The notes beneath the pieces are model-generated. The model was not told the origin of the DNA, did not search any database, and saw only the letters and a program-made list of their open reading frames with translations. Positions 11,791 to 24,800 of a DNA stretch of 64,000 bases are shown here, piece after piece. The translations under genes and the position numbers were made by a program. How positions within the stretch are numbered: the first letter of the stretch is position 1; every line of letters starts with the position of its first letter. This DNA is from Macrostomum hystrix (Eukaryota > Platyhelminthes > Macrostomidae): positions 13,734,501-13,798,500 of the forward strand of contig CATNEN010000039.1 in assembly GCA_950097015.1 (NCBI GenBank). Reading direction: 5' to 3'.

Positions 11791-13535
11791 CTGGGTGAGT
11801 CTATCTGTCCTAGGTGTAAATTTTTTGCTGTCATTAGCGTCTGTCAAGCTGTCCAGGGTGTCTGTCTATCTGTTCTGGGTGTCTGTCTATCTGTCCTGGG
11901 TGTCAATTTTTTGCTGTCATTGGCATCTGTCAAGCTGTCCTGGGTGTCTGTCTATCTGTCCTGGTGTCTGTCTCTCTGTCCTTGGTATCTGTCTATCTGT
12001 CCTGGGTGTCTGTCAAGCTGTCCTGGGTATCTGTCTAGCTGTACTTGGTGTCTGTCTATCTGTCCTGGGTGTCTGTCTAGCTGTCCTGGGTGTCTGTCTA
12101 GCTGTCCTTGGTGTCTGTCTAGCTGTCCTTGGTGTCTGTCTAGCTGTCATTGGCGTCTGTCAAGCTGTCCTGGGTGTCTGTCTATCTGTCCTGGGTGTCT
12201 GTCTATCTGTCCTGGGTGTCTGTCTATCTGTCCTTTGTGTCTATCATGCTGTCCTGGGTGTCTGTCTAACTGTCCTTGGTGTCTGTCTAGCTGTCCTGGG
12301 TGTCTGTCTATCTGTCCTGGGTGTCTGTCTATCTGTCCTTGGTGTTTGTCTAGCTGTCCTTGGTATCTGTCTATCTGTCCTGGGTGTCTGTCTAGCTGTC
12401 CTTGGTGTCTGTCTATCTGTCCTGGGTGTCTGTCTATCTGTCCTGGGTGTCTGTCTATCTGTCCTTGGTGTCTGTCTAGCTGTCCTTGGTGTCTGTCTAG
12501 CTGTCCTGGGTGTCTGTCTATCTGTCCTGGGTGTCTGTCTATCTGTCCTGGGTGTCTGTCTAGCTGTCCTTGGTGTCTGTCTATCTGTCCTGGTGTCTGT
12601 CTAGCTGTCCTTGGTATCTGTCTATCTGTCCTGGGTGTCTGTCTAGCTGTCCTGGGTGTCTGTCTATCTGTCCTGGTGTCTGTCTAGCTGTCCTTGGTGT
12701 CTGTCTATCTGTCCTGGGTGTCTGTCTATCTGTCCTTTGTGTCTATCATGCTGTCCTGGGTGTCTGTCTAACTGTCCTTGGTGTCTGTCTAGCTGTCCTG
12801 GGTGTCTGTCAAGCTGTCCTGGGTATCTGTCTAGCTGTCCTTGGTGTCTGTCTATCTGTCCTGGGTGTCTGTCTAGCTGTCCTTGGTGTCTGTCTATCTG
12901 TCCTGGGTGTCTGTCTATCTGTCCTTTGTGTCTATCATGCTGTCCTGGGTGTCTGTCTAACTGTCCTTGGTGTCTGTCTAGCTGTCCTGGGTGTCTGTCT
13001 ATCTGTCCTGGGTGTCTGTCTATCTGTCCTTGGTGTTTGTCTAGCTGTCCTTGGTATCTGTCTATCTGTCCTGGGTGTCTGTCTAGCTGTCCTGGGTGTC
13101 TGTCTATCTGTCCTGGGTGTCTGTCTATCTGTCCTGGGTGTCTGTCTATCTGTCCTTGGTGTCTGTCTAGCTGTCCTTGGTGTCTGTCTAGCTGTCCTGG
13201 GTGTCTGTCTATCTGTCCTGGGTGTCTGTCTATCTGTCCTGGGTGTCTGTCTATCTGTCCTGGGTGTCTGTCTATCTGTCCTGGGTGTCTGTCTATCTGT
13301 CCTTGGTGTCTGTCTAGCTGTCCTGGGTGTCCGTTTATCTGTCTTGGGTGTCTGTCTATCTGTCCTGGGTGTCTGTCTATCTGTCCTGGGTGTCTGTCTA
13401 TCTGTCCTGGGTGTCTGTCTATCTGTCCTGGGTGTCTGTCTATCTGTCCTGGGTGTCTGTCTATCTGTCCTTGGTGTCTGTCTAGCTGTCCTGGGTGTCC
13501 GTTTATCTGTCTTGGGTGTCTGTCTAGCTTTTCCG
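11791..13535. repeat. 21-bp minisatellite with higher-order structure
   Basis: About 83 copies of a 21-bp unit (GTGTCTGTCTATCTGTCCTGG and variants with TAGC or CTTGG). A multi-unit block containing the rare CTATCATGCTGTCC unit recurs near 12240, 12745 and 12940, showing higher-order duplication. The period is seven codons, so frames on both strands remain open (CLSVLGV type), without non-repeat coding sequence around them. Confidence 0.93.
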
Positions 13536-14446
13536 GTTGACACACTGTCCTGGGAGCCTGTATTTTCTATGTAGAATGTCTCTCTATCTTTCCTTCTTAT
13601 TGCTGCAACTTACCGATAATTTAAAATTAAGATCTCAATCGAAGAGCTGACTTTCTTCTGCCTAAACTTTTGAGTCTAGTTCCAATTCCAATCAAAATCG
13701 ATGTCCAAAGAGTTTCGATTAGCAGTCAAGAAATTGGATTCTGTAGCACTGCGACTAGCTGCTGTGGCTTCACTTCCTTTTCTAAATCCTTGGATGAGGG
13801 AGGGCTCTAAATCTCCCACATCGCTTAACGGATTGGGTAACCTTAGGGACAAATTGTGGGTCTTCATCTACAGACTCACAGACAAATTCAGAAAATAAAT
13901 TAGAGCCTTAGAGGAGAAGCTGAAGAATTGATAAAATATCTTCATTTCTTTTCTGACAACAAAAAATTTCAAAAACTCAGGCAACGGTAGCACAAATAAA
14001 ACAGAACTCAGTATTAGTTTTGAGATCTGAGCATGATTTCCTGTGATCAGTTTTTGTCTAAAAGCAGGTGAAAATCGATACACTTTTCCTTTCCCCCGCA
14101 TTCTGTTCGCTTTTCCGGTAAATTTCTAAAAACTTCTTTTACTAATAATTGCTCTAGCCAAAATAGGGTATCTTTGACAAGGCGCAGGGCTTCAAAGAGA
14201 ATGAAAGTTTGTGTGTTCAGGTCCCATCTGTTTCACTGCTCACAGGTTGCAGAAGCAATCAAAGGGCTATTGCTTACAGCTTTTTGTCCTATAATTAAAG
14301 TAATTGACTAGGAAAAGAGATCAGCTAGTGATCCTATGAACAACGAAACAATGATGGGTCACAATAGAGCTGAATTAAAAGCTCTAAGGTTAACGGTTAG
14401 TTACAAGAGCTCATGCTCGTTGTAGTGAATGGGGTTAAACAAATCT
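13536..14446. other. Non-coding intergenic sequence
   Basis: Unique AT-rich sequence between two minisatellites. I see no gene. Confidence 0.45.
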
Positions 14447-16206
14447 CAGTGATTGATGAGAATGACACAGTGATTGATGAGAATGACACAGTGATTGATG
14501 AGAATGACACAGTGATAGATGAGAATGACACAGTGATTGATGAGAATGACACAGTGATTGATGAGAATGACACAGTGAATGATGAGAATGACACAGTGAT
14601 TGATGAGAATGACACAGTGATTGATGAGAATGACACAGTGATTGATGAGAATGACACAGTGATTGATGAGAATGACACAGTGATTGATGAGAATGACACA
14701 GTGATTGATGAGAATGACACAGTGATTGATGAGAATGACACAGTGATTGATGAGAATGACACAGTGATTGATGAGAATGACACAGTGATTGATGAGAATG
14801 ACACAGTGATTGATGAGAATGACACAGTGATTGATGAGAATGACACAGTGATTGATGAGAATGACACAGTGATTGATGAGAATGACACAGTGATTGATGA
14901 GAATGACACAGTGATTGATGAGAATGACACAGTGATAGATGAGAATGACACAGTGATTGATGAGAATGACACAGTGATTGATGAGAATGACACAGTGAAT
15001 GATGAGAATGACACAGTGATTGATGAGAATGACACAGTGATTGATGAGAATGACACAGTGATTGATGAGAATGACACAGTGATTGATGAGAATGACACAG
15101 TGATTGATGAGAATGACACAGTGATTGATGAGAATGACACAGTGATTGATGAGAATGACACAGTGAATGATGAGAATGACACAGTGATTGATGAGAATGA
15201 CACAGTGATTGATGAGAATGACACAGTGAATGATGAGAATGACACAGTGATTGATGAGGATCGGACTGTCAATGATGAGAATGACACAGTGATTGATGAG
15301 AATCGGACTGTCAATGATGAGAATGACACAGTGATTGATGAGAATCGGACTGTCAATGATGAGAATGACACAGTGATTGATGAGAATCGGACTGTCAATG
15401 ATGAGAATGACACAGTGATTGATGAGAATCGGACTGTCAATGATGAGAATGACACAGTGATTGATGAGGATCGGACTGTCAATGATGAGAATGACACAGT
15501 GATTGATGAGAATGACACAGTGATTGATGAGAATGACACAGTGATTGATGAGAATGACACAGTGATTGATGAGAATGACACAGTGATTGATGAGAATGAC
15601 ACGGTGATTGATGAGAATGACACAGTGATTGATGAGAATGACACAGTGATTGATGATAATGACACAGTGATTGATGAGAATGACACAGTGATTGATGAGA
15701 ATGACACGGTGATTGATGAGAATGACACGGTGATTGATGAGAATGACACAGTGATTGATGAGAATGACACAGTGATTGATGATAATGACACAGTGATTGA
15801 TGATAATGACACAGTGATTGATGAGAATGACACAGTGATTGATGAGGATCGGACTGTCAATGATGAGAATGACACAGTGATTGATGAGAATGACACAGTG
15901 ATTGATGATAATGACACAGTGATTGATGATAATGACACAGTGATTGATGAGAATGACACAGTGATTGATGAGGATCGGACTGTCAATGATGAGAATGACA
16001 CAGTGATTGATGAGGATCGGACTGTCAATGATGAGAATGACACAGTGATTGATGAGGATCGGACTGTCACTGATGAGAATGACACAGTGATTGATGAGGA
16101 TCGGACTGTCACTGATGAGAATGACACAGTGATTGATGAGAATCGGACTGTCAATGATGAGAATGACACAGTGATTGATGAGGATCGGACTGTCAATGAT
16201 GAGAAT
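14447..16206. repeat. 21-bp minisatellite with a 616-codon open frame
   Basis: About 84 copies of GTGATTGATGAGAATGACACA. On the plus strand an ATG at 14413 opens a 616-codon frame ending at 16263 that reads VIDENDT repeats with variant blocks (DEDRTVND). The minus strand is open too, as expected of a stop-free unit whose length is a multiple of three. Variants include both silent changes (ACA/ACG, ATT/ATA) and replacements (I to N, E to D, N to D), giving no clear sign of protein-level selection. I see no signal peptide, membrane segment or flanking conserved domain. Annotated as repeat; expression as an acidic repeat protein is not excluded. Confidence 0.9.
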
Positions 16207-17207
16207 AACTTACCTTTTCAAAATCAAACTCCGCGGAAAGCGCAAAGTGTAAAATATTATTAAAGGTGACTCAAAGCAGTTTATTAATGTATTATTAATG
16301 CTCTAACGTTGCATTGCTAAACAAAAGTAGTTGAACACTTGTCAGTTCAGTGTGGAATCTTAATGGCTACACAGCATAAAGAAAAGAAAATATTTTCAAC
16401 CAGTTTTCAAATATAGGCCAATTGAATCATTGAATCAATTTTCACAGATTTTCGCTTCACTGATTGGGTAGAAAGCTTCTAACCAATTAGGAACCGGTAA
16501 GCGATAAGTTAAATGACCGATTATGGGCTTTTTAGATTTTTATGAAAAATATGCTAAAACGCAAATGATACTACTTGCGAGCGCGTCTGAGTAGAGAAAT
16601 GTGATTTTTTGTTATTTTTTACATAGCTAAATACAATTAATTAAAAATGTAACTGGGAAAGTGTGAAAGCGAGAGGATATTAGTGTGACACGTTGTTAAG
16701 AAAGTTTAACTTTTCATAGTACTAAAATTTAGTCTATTTAAGAATGACAAAGATTGTTAATACACAAATACTGTATTGGTTAATTGTACTGGACCTGTCA
16801 GCTTTGACCTCTCGACAACAAAATTTCTGATCCCTATTTTGGGATTTTCGGTGCTCGTCATTACTGAATTGCTGCTTTTTTCCGAATGCAAATTATTCCC
16901 TTCTGTTTTTTATCGGGTTTCATTATGCTACTATTTAAACGATTGACCGATAACGGGGCAGACATTTTATTGCATCGGCGGCATGAAACATGGCCGCCAA
17001 CACTGAGCTATAAAAGCTAAGAAGAAATTGGATTTTTGTTTCTAGGAAATCAATTAATTGAGCAAGGTTAAACACTGGAGCATTCAGAACTGCAGGTAAG
17101 CAGCGACCTGATATTATTATACTGGCGAGTTCTCGAATTGTACGTAACTTATAGTACTACGTTTTACAATTGACTTTGTTACTTTTCAAGCTGCAAAATT
17201 TCGATAG
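16207..17207. other. Non-coding AT-rich intergenic sequence
   Basis: No exon, RNA gene or repeat array recognised. Confidence 0.5.
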
Positions 17208-18420
17208 GGTGTCAGTAGCAGAGTCATTTGGGGTGTCAGTAGCAGAGTTATTTGGGGTGTCAGTAGCAGAGTAGTTGGGGTGTCAGTAGAAGAGTCATTT
17301 AGGGTGTCAGTAGCAGAGTCATTTGGGGTGTCAGTAGCAGAGTCATTTGGGGTGTCAGTAGCAGAGTCATTTAGGGTGTCAGTAGCAGAGTCATTTGGGG
17401 TGTCAGTAGCAGAGTCATTTGGGGTGTCAGTAGCAGAGTAGTTGGGGTGTCAGTAGCAGAGTCATTTAGGGTGTCAGTAGCAGAGTCATTTGGGGTGTCA
17501 GTAGCAGAGTCATTTGGGGTGTCAGTAGCAGAGTCATTTGGGGTGTCAGTAGCAGAGTCATTTGGGGTGTCAGTAGCAGAGTAGTTGGGGTGTCAGTAGA
17601 AGAGTCATTTAGGGTGTCAGTAGCAGAGTCATTTGGGGTGTCAGTAGCAGAGTCATTTGGGGTGTCAGTAGAAGAGTCATTTAGGGTGTCAGTAGCAGAG
17701 TCATTTGGGGTGTCAGTAGCAGAGTCATTTGGGGTGTCAGTAGCAGAGTAGTTGGGGTGTCAGTAGAAGAGTCATTTAGGGTGTCAGTAGCAGAGTCATT
17801 TGGGGTGTCAGTAGAAGAGTCATTTGGGGTGTCAGTAGCAGAGTCATTTGGGGTGTCAGTAGCAGAGTCATTTGGGGTGTCAATAGCAGAGTCATTTGGG
17901 GTGTCAGTAGCAGAGTCATTTGGGGTGTCAGTAGCAGAGTCATTTGGGGTGTCAGTAGCAGAGTCATTTGGGGTGTCAGTAGCAGAGTCATTTGGGGTGT
18001 CAGTAGCAGAGTCATTTGGGGTGTCAGTAGCAGAGTCATTTGGGGTGTCAGTAGCAGAGTCATTTAAGGTGTCAATAGCAGAGTCATTTGGGGTGTCAGT
18101 AGCAGAGTCATTTGGGGTGTCAGTAGCAGAGTCATTTGGGGTGTCAGTAGCAGAGTCATTTGGGGTGTCAGTAGCAGAGTCATTTGGGGTGTCAGTAGCA
18201 GAGTCATTTGGGGTGTCAGTAGCAGAGTCATTTGGGGTGTCAGTAGCAGAGTCATTTGGGGTGTCAGTAGCAGAGTCATTTAGGGTGTCAGTAGCAGAGT
18301 CATTTGGGGTGTCAGTAGCAGAGTCATTTAGGGTGTCAGTAGCAGAGTCATTTTGGGTGTCAGTAGCAGAGTCATTTGGGGTGTCAGTAGCAGAGTCAGT
18401 TGGGGTGTCAGAAGAGGAGT
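17208..18420. repeat. 24-bp minisatellite
   Basis: About 50 copies of GTGTCAGTAGCAGAGTCATT plus TGGG. A 3-bp-shorter variant (GAGTAGTTGGGG) interrupts the frame in the first half. From 17757 the period of eight codons leaves a 252-codon frame reading VSVAESFG. Confidence 0.93.
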
Positions 18421-18862
18421 TTCTTAGTTTTTTCTTTATTGCCCTAGTAAATAATGATAAAATAGCAAAACGTCAGGCTAGTGGATTGCAATCTTTCCAT
18501 CAGGACATTCAATAGCAAATTCAATCTGCTAATCAGAAAAAATCGGGGGAAAAGATCCGGAATTTTCCGGTCAAGAAGCATCGCCATATGATCAGTTAGA
18601 TACTATTTATTGGATCTAATCACATTGTTCTATAGGAGTTTTGTTCTAATTGACCAATCGCTGACCAGTGGGTAAGTCGTTATTGTTGGTGTTGAGTTGC
18701 TCGCATGGTTCGTTGGCTGTCAGAAACGCTGATCACTAGGGGGAGAGTTGAGTGAGAGATTGGTCCAGTTGTCAGGCAGCAAGGAAGCCAATCCAATTTG
18801 AAGTCCTAAAATCCTCAGCGCATACGTTTGTCCTGCGTATGTTATAGAGTTGCCCGGTTGTC
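18421..18862. other. TRPA1 upstream region
   Basis: Unique sequence immediately 5' of the TRPA1 start codon. A possible acceptor TATAG lies 15 nt before the ATG. No TATA box is convincing. Confidence 0.4.
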
Positions 18863-21800
18863 ATGACAACCGCCCCAAACACTGACCAGCGCAATCCGGC
18901 CGGGTCGGATGAGAATAAAAGTGACAGAGCTGCCGACGGAGCTGCGGCTTCGAAACCGGAGGCCTTCGCTCTGAGAGTTAGCAGCAGTCGTACGCTAAAC
19001 AATAGCATGTCATTGTTCAAAAGGACTAACGCAGTTGGCACGAAGGTCCAGACTACAATCGTCATGCCGGCCACCGGATCCAATAATGAGCACTCGCCTG
19101 CTGCCGCAGCAGCCGCCGCGGCAGGAAAGTCTGGTGGAAGCGACGTCAGCATGCGGATGCTATCGAATAGCAGCCTACCCAATGACACGGCCGCGCATCT
19201 GTTTAAGGTTTGCTGAAATCGACAGGGGGTCCGTGGCAAACCGTTAACGCGTTTGTCTCTCGCACCAAGGTCCCTGAGCTCGATTCCGCGGCGAGGCCAC
19301 ATTCGTTTGGGGCGCAGCCGCGGAGAGAAGGCTTTGGGGGCTTGTCGTGCAGCTTTGACAATGACAGGAGGGAGATCAGATACTGAAAATCGGAGACTCG
19401 CGTGAGATTAGATTGACTGAGAGTCCAAGACTGACTGGCAATTTCGCCAATTTCGCCAACGACTCCTGAGCACACAATGTTACTGTAGAGTACCAATAAC
19501 TAATAATTTATTGCACCTGCCTCTATTGGGCCAGATGTGCGTACGACTGTTTAGTCCATGGAGTGGGGGGATGACACACCCACCCTCAATTACCCCAGCT
19601 AAAGCTACTACCCATTGAACAGCTGTGTGGAACTGCATAGCAAGCCAGTGTAAATTGTTCCAGTTGGAGCTGGGAATCGAATCCCGACCTTCAAGTCGTG
19701 AATAGGATGCTCAAACCACTTGGCTAAAACTGACTCGACAAAGCCTGATAACAAATCAGAATTTCTCCCAAAAACCCCAAATCAATCCCCAGTGCGCGGC
19801 CGACGGAACAGCGGACGAATTGCGCCAGATTTTCGACAGCAACTGCGAGGCCATTGAGACCACCAATGAGCACGGCCAGAGCTTGCTGCACGTGGCTGCT
19901 AGGGCCGGAGAGACGGCCGTCATCGCCCTGCTGATCGAGGAGGGTGCCAGTGAGCGCTAACTTTAACTCTCCTTTGTCTCATCTCTCCTGTGTCTCATCT
20001 CTCCCGTGTCTCATCTCTCCAATGTCTCATCTCACCCCTGTCTCATCTCTCCCGTGTTTTATCTCTCTCCTGTCTTATCTCTGCTGTGTCTCATCTCTCC
20101 CGTGTCTCATCTCTCCCCTGTCTCATCTCTCCCGTGTCTCATCTCTCCAATGTCTCATCTCACCCCTGTCTCATCTCTCCCGTGTTTTATCTCTCTCCTG
20201 TCTTATCTCTGCTGTGTCTCATCTCTCCCGTGTCTCATCTCTCCCCTGTCTCATCTCTCCCGAGTCTCATCTCTCCCCTGTCTCATCTCTCCCGTGTCTC
20301 ATCTCTCCCGTGTCTCATCTTTCCCGTGTCTCATCTCTCCCGAGTCTCATCTCTCCCCTGTCTCATCTCTCCCGTGTCTCGAAGAAATTCACTCAAAACA
20401 TGCTGCTGACTATGTCCCTAAAATCCTAACATCGCGCGCAGACATCGACTTTCAAGACACGGACGGCAAGACAGCCCTCTACGAGGCAATCGAGGCCAAT
20501 CAGGTGGACACCGTGCGACTGCTAATTGATCTGGGCGCCAACATCGGACTGTCGACAGTGAGAGAGCGCAAAGCTCCTGTCCACCTGGCTAGCGAGCTCA
20601 ACAGAGTTGAATGCATGCAGGCTCTGCGGGAATGTCCTACGTGGGACGCCAATCTCGAGGGTTACCATGGCTACACGCCGTTGCACTTTGCCTGCAGCAA
20701 GGACGCTGTGGACACCTGCAGATTTCTGGTGCGTTTTTAATTACTAATAATAATTATAATAATTGATTACACCAGCCCCAATTGGGCCTGATGTGCAGCC
20801 GACAGCACAGCCGCAGCTATTGCGCGGCGCATCTGAAGGCTGCGTACGGCTGTTCAGTCCATGGACTTAGGGGACGCCACACCCACCCCCAATTACCCCA
20901 GCTGATGCTGGCACCCATTTAAACGCTGGGTGAACTGAAGCAATGCAGAGTAAAGTGTCTTGCTAAAGGACACAAATTGTTCCAGTGGAGTCGGGAATCG
21001 AACCCCCGACCTTCAAGTCGTGTGTCGGACGCTCTAACCACTAGGCTAGAACCCCTATGACGTTTTTAAACCTTCCAATGCACTCGGGGGGGGGGTTAGT
21101 GGCAGAGCGGTTAACGCGTTTGCTTCTCAAAACAAGGTCACTGAGTTCGATTCCGCGGCGAGGCCACATTTATTTGGGGCGCAGCCGCGGAGAGAAGGCT
21201 TGGTGGCAGTGTCGTGCAATTTACGCCCACGAGGGTCAACCTCCAAGGCACATTGAAACTGCCTGATGATGAGAAGGTCGGGACAGTTGTACACACCTGT
21301 GTGTGCGTGTGTGCTTGGAGTCACCGGAGTGTGCAGAATTGCCTCCTCGCTGGCTAAGGGTCTACTGTCTCCAGATGTCCTATCTTTAGTGTTATTTCGT
21401 TTCGCTTTTCCACGCACTTTTGGTTGGGCTAAGTTTTCAACAGCTGTACAATAATACTCTTACTTGGCTCTCCTCTATACTCTTTTTCGTTTTGTGTTTA
21501 TCAGCGGGCAGTCTATCCACATAAAACGAGTGTCATTTCAATAGAGCTGACAAGCTGACAGGAAAGATTGTTCTCATTCGCACGCAGATAAAAAACAGTG
21601 ACTATTGAAAGAGGCAGCATTTTTTGTTGCTAAGGTTTGAATCTAAGTTCATTTTTTGAGCAATGATTCTCACAGTACTCCTATGCCTTCTGGCATTTGT
21701 TCTGTACTTTTTGCTGGTCCTCAAAGCACCGAAACCCAGCGACCCACCCAGCCCTGGCTGGTATCCGCTAGTTGGCAGTCTGCCATTCCTGCGCGAGCCG

Positions 21801-24800
21801 CTGGAGGAGTTTCTCAACGAAGACCGATTCACGAAGCAGCCAGTCGTGGTGTTGTACCTCGGCTTGGAGAAGCTCTACTGCCTCAACACCTACGAAGCTA
21901 TTAAGGAGGCCTTCATAACACAGGGGGACAAGTTCCTTGGTCGTCAATCTACTTTCATCCTACGCGAGCTGACGGGTGAGAAGGCAGGCATCATTCTGAG
22001 CGAGGACGAGCAGTGGCGCCTCTACCGTCGGCTGAGTCTGCGCACCCTGCGAGACTTCGGCTTCGGCCGACAGGGGGCTGAGGAAATCATTCTCAACGAG
22101 GTTGGCGAGCTGTGCTCCAGAATCGAAGCCGACGGCATCCAGGCCGGACAGGCTCTGGACACGGTCCCCCTGCTGAGCACAGCCGTCAGCAATGTCATCT
22201 GCCAGATGGTCTTCGGCACCCGACTGGCTTCTGAAGATCCAGATTTCAGCCGCATACTGGACATGTTCCAGCGCATCACGCAGAGCCAGAACAACCGAAC
22301 CCGCGGCATGCTGTTCCAGCTGCATCAGCGCTACTATGCCAAGTTCACGCCGCTGCTAAGACTGGTCATGGCCATTCGACGCAAGCAGATCAACATATTC
22401 GCCGGGCTGATCGACTTCTGTCGCCAGCAGCTGGCAAAGCACAAAGCCGAGTTAGGCAGCCCGGAGCACCCCAGAGACTACATCGAGGCCTTCCTACACC
22501 AGCAGGCAGTCGATCCGGCCGAGTTCAATGACGTCCGGCTGTCGCTGGCGGTGCTGGACCTGTTCCTGGCTGGCACGGACACCACCTCGCAGACTCTGCG
22601 CTGGGCGATTCTGTTTCTCATTGAGAATCCCCAGGCTGAGAGACGCATGCTTGAGGAGATCAGGAGCGTTGTCGGCACTGACAGGCAGGTGTCTATGAAG
22701 GACAGGAGCCGACTGCACTACACCCAGGCTCTAATTGAGGAGGTGAATCGCATGGCCTGTCTGGCCCAGCTTGGCGTGGCTCACAGGTGCACGGAGGCTG
22801 CGAGAGTGTGCGGATACGAAATCCCACGCGACGCCCTCGTGGTATTCAACATCTACAATGTGCACAATAGTGCCGATCATTTTCCTCAGCCGGAACTTTT
22901 CCAACCGGAGCGTCACCTGGACGCCGATGGTCGGTATTCGCCGAACGAACACCTGGTTACATTTGGCATTGGCAAGCGAGCCTGCCTGGGTGAGAGTCTC
23001 GCCCGCATGGAGCTGTTCTTGTTTCTGACCAATTTGGTGCAGAAATTCGCTTTCCGACTGGACATTGCCGAGACTCGGACCATGGCCGAGATCAAGGCCA
23101 ATCCGGGACACCAGGGCGGCGGAATTCGAGCTCCGGCGAAGCATCGGATCTTGTTCAGCAGCCGGCCGGATGACAGCTCGTATTGAGAACTTGAGAACTG
23201 CTCAAAGAATTGCACGAGCTAGACTGGACTATTTTATGTGATTACCAGAATAAGAACTCAATGCTGTAACAATAAACTGTACTCATTTATTCACAGATAG
23301 GGACTGATAGGGTCTTTTAGAGACTGATAAAAAATGATAGATACTGATAGAGACTGAAAGAGACTGAGAGACTGATAGAGACTGATAGAGACTGATAGAG
23401 ACTGATGGAGACCGATAGAGACTGATGGAGACTGATAGAGACTGATGGAGACTGATAGAGACTGATAGAGACTGATGGAGGCTGATAGAGACTGATAGAG
23501 ACTGATGGAGACTGATAGAGACTGATGGAGACTGATAGAGACTGATAGAGACTGATGGAGGCTGATAGAGACTGATAGAGACTGATGGAGACTGATAGAG
23601 ATTGATAGAGACTGATGGAGACTGATAGAGACTGATAGAGACTGATGGAGACTGATAGAGACTGATGGAGACTGATAGAGACTGATAGAGACTGATAGAG
23701 ACTGATAGAGACTGATAGAGACTGATAGAGACTGTAGAGACTGATAGAGACTGATAGAGACTGATAGAGACTGAGAGACTCACAAACTTGCAGTTCACAT
23801 GCTTCATATCTTCAAGTTTCTTCTTTAGGTTTATAATTAGACACCATTGATTGATGATTTAATTGTGCCTTAGATTCCCAGTTATATTAACGCTAGCACT
23901 GGGCTGGGTAATAAAAGCTGACATGAATAATTAATTCATCTGAGCAAACAATTTGAGCATGAGTGGCGGGGATTTTGATCGAAATACAATGGGCCACTAT
24001 TGAATGGTTATCAACTTTTTCAGCTAATTGTCCACACTCATGAAACCTCCAAGGCAAAATTGTAATTACTGAAGCTTTAAGGCTCATTGTGTGTGGAACT
24101 TTTGAAATAATTTTACTAAGGCTTGATAATTGATTGTCGTTTAGCCGCATAGCTACTAAGCGATGCTGCAATAAGCAGTTTTGAAAGCTATACATGCATG
24201 ATTAAGGGGGACTTTTTAAGGGTGAATTTTTACGGGAGAGATGAGACACCGGAGAGATGAGACACGGGAGAGATGAGACACGGGAGAGATGAGACACGGG
24301 AGAGATGAGACACGGGAGAGATGAGACACGGGAGAGATGAGACACGGGAGAGATGGGACAGGCGAGAGATGAGACACGGAAGAGATGAGACACGGGAGAG
24401 ATGAGACACGGGAGAGATGAGACACGGGAGAGATGAGACACGGGAGAGATGAGACAGGGGAGAGATGAGACACGGGAGAGATGAGACACGGGAGAGATGA
24501 GACACGGGAGAGATGAGACACGGGAGAGATGAGACACGGGAGAGATGAGACACGGGAGAGATGAGACACGGGAGAGATGGGACAGGCGAGAGATGAGACA
24601 CGGAAGAGATGAGACACGGGAGAGATGAGACACGGGAGAGATGAGACACGGGAGAGATGAGACAGGGGAGAGATGAGACTCGGGAGAGATGAGACACGGG
24701 AAAGATGAGACACGGGAGAGATGAGACAGGGGAGAGATGAGACTCGGGAAAGATGAGACAGGGGAGAGATGAGACTCGGGAGAGATGAGACACGGGAAAG

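Noticed and set aside
11795-13574. Long ORFs of CLSVLGV and CLSICPG type on the plus strand and RHPGQID type on the minus strand
   Set aside because: Open only because the 21-bp unit is a codon multiple without stops; no flanking coding sequence.
17757-18515. 252-codon ORF of VSVAESFG repeats
   Set aside because: Frame exists only where the 24-bp unit is uninterrupted; earlier units carry a length variant that changes the phase relation.
18772-19302. 176-codon minus-strand ORF opposite TRPA1 exon 1
   Set aside because: Overlaps a well-supported exon and a SINE; no recognisable domain.
21663-23186. Recent bacterial origin of the intronless P450
   Set aside because: It has an ER anchor and CYP2-clan animal motifs; lack of introns is better explained by retroposition or intron loss.
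21960-23215. Minus-strand ORFs of 66-137 codons opposite the P450
   Set aside because: Shadows of the GC-rich P450 coding frame.
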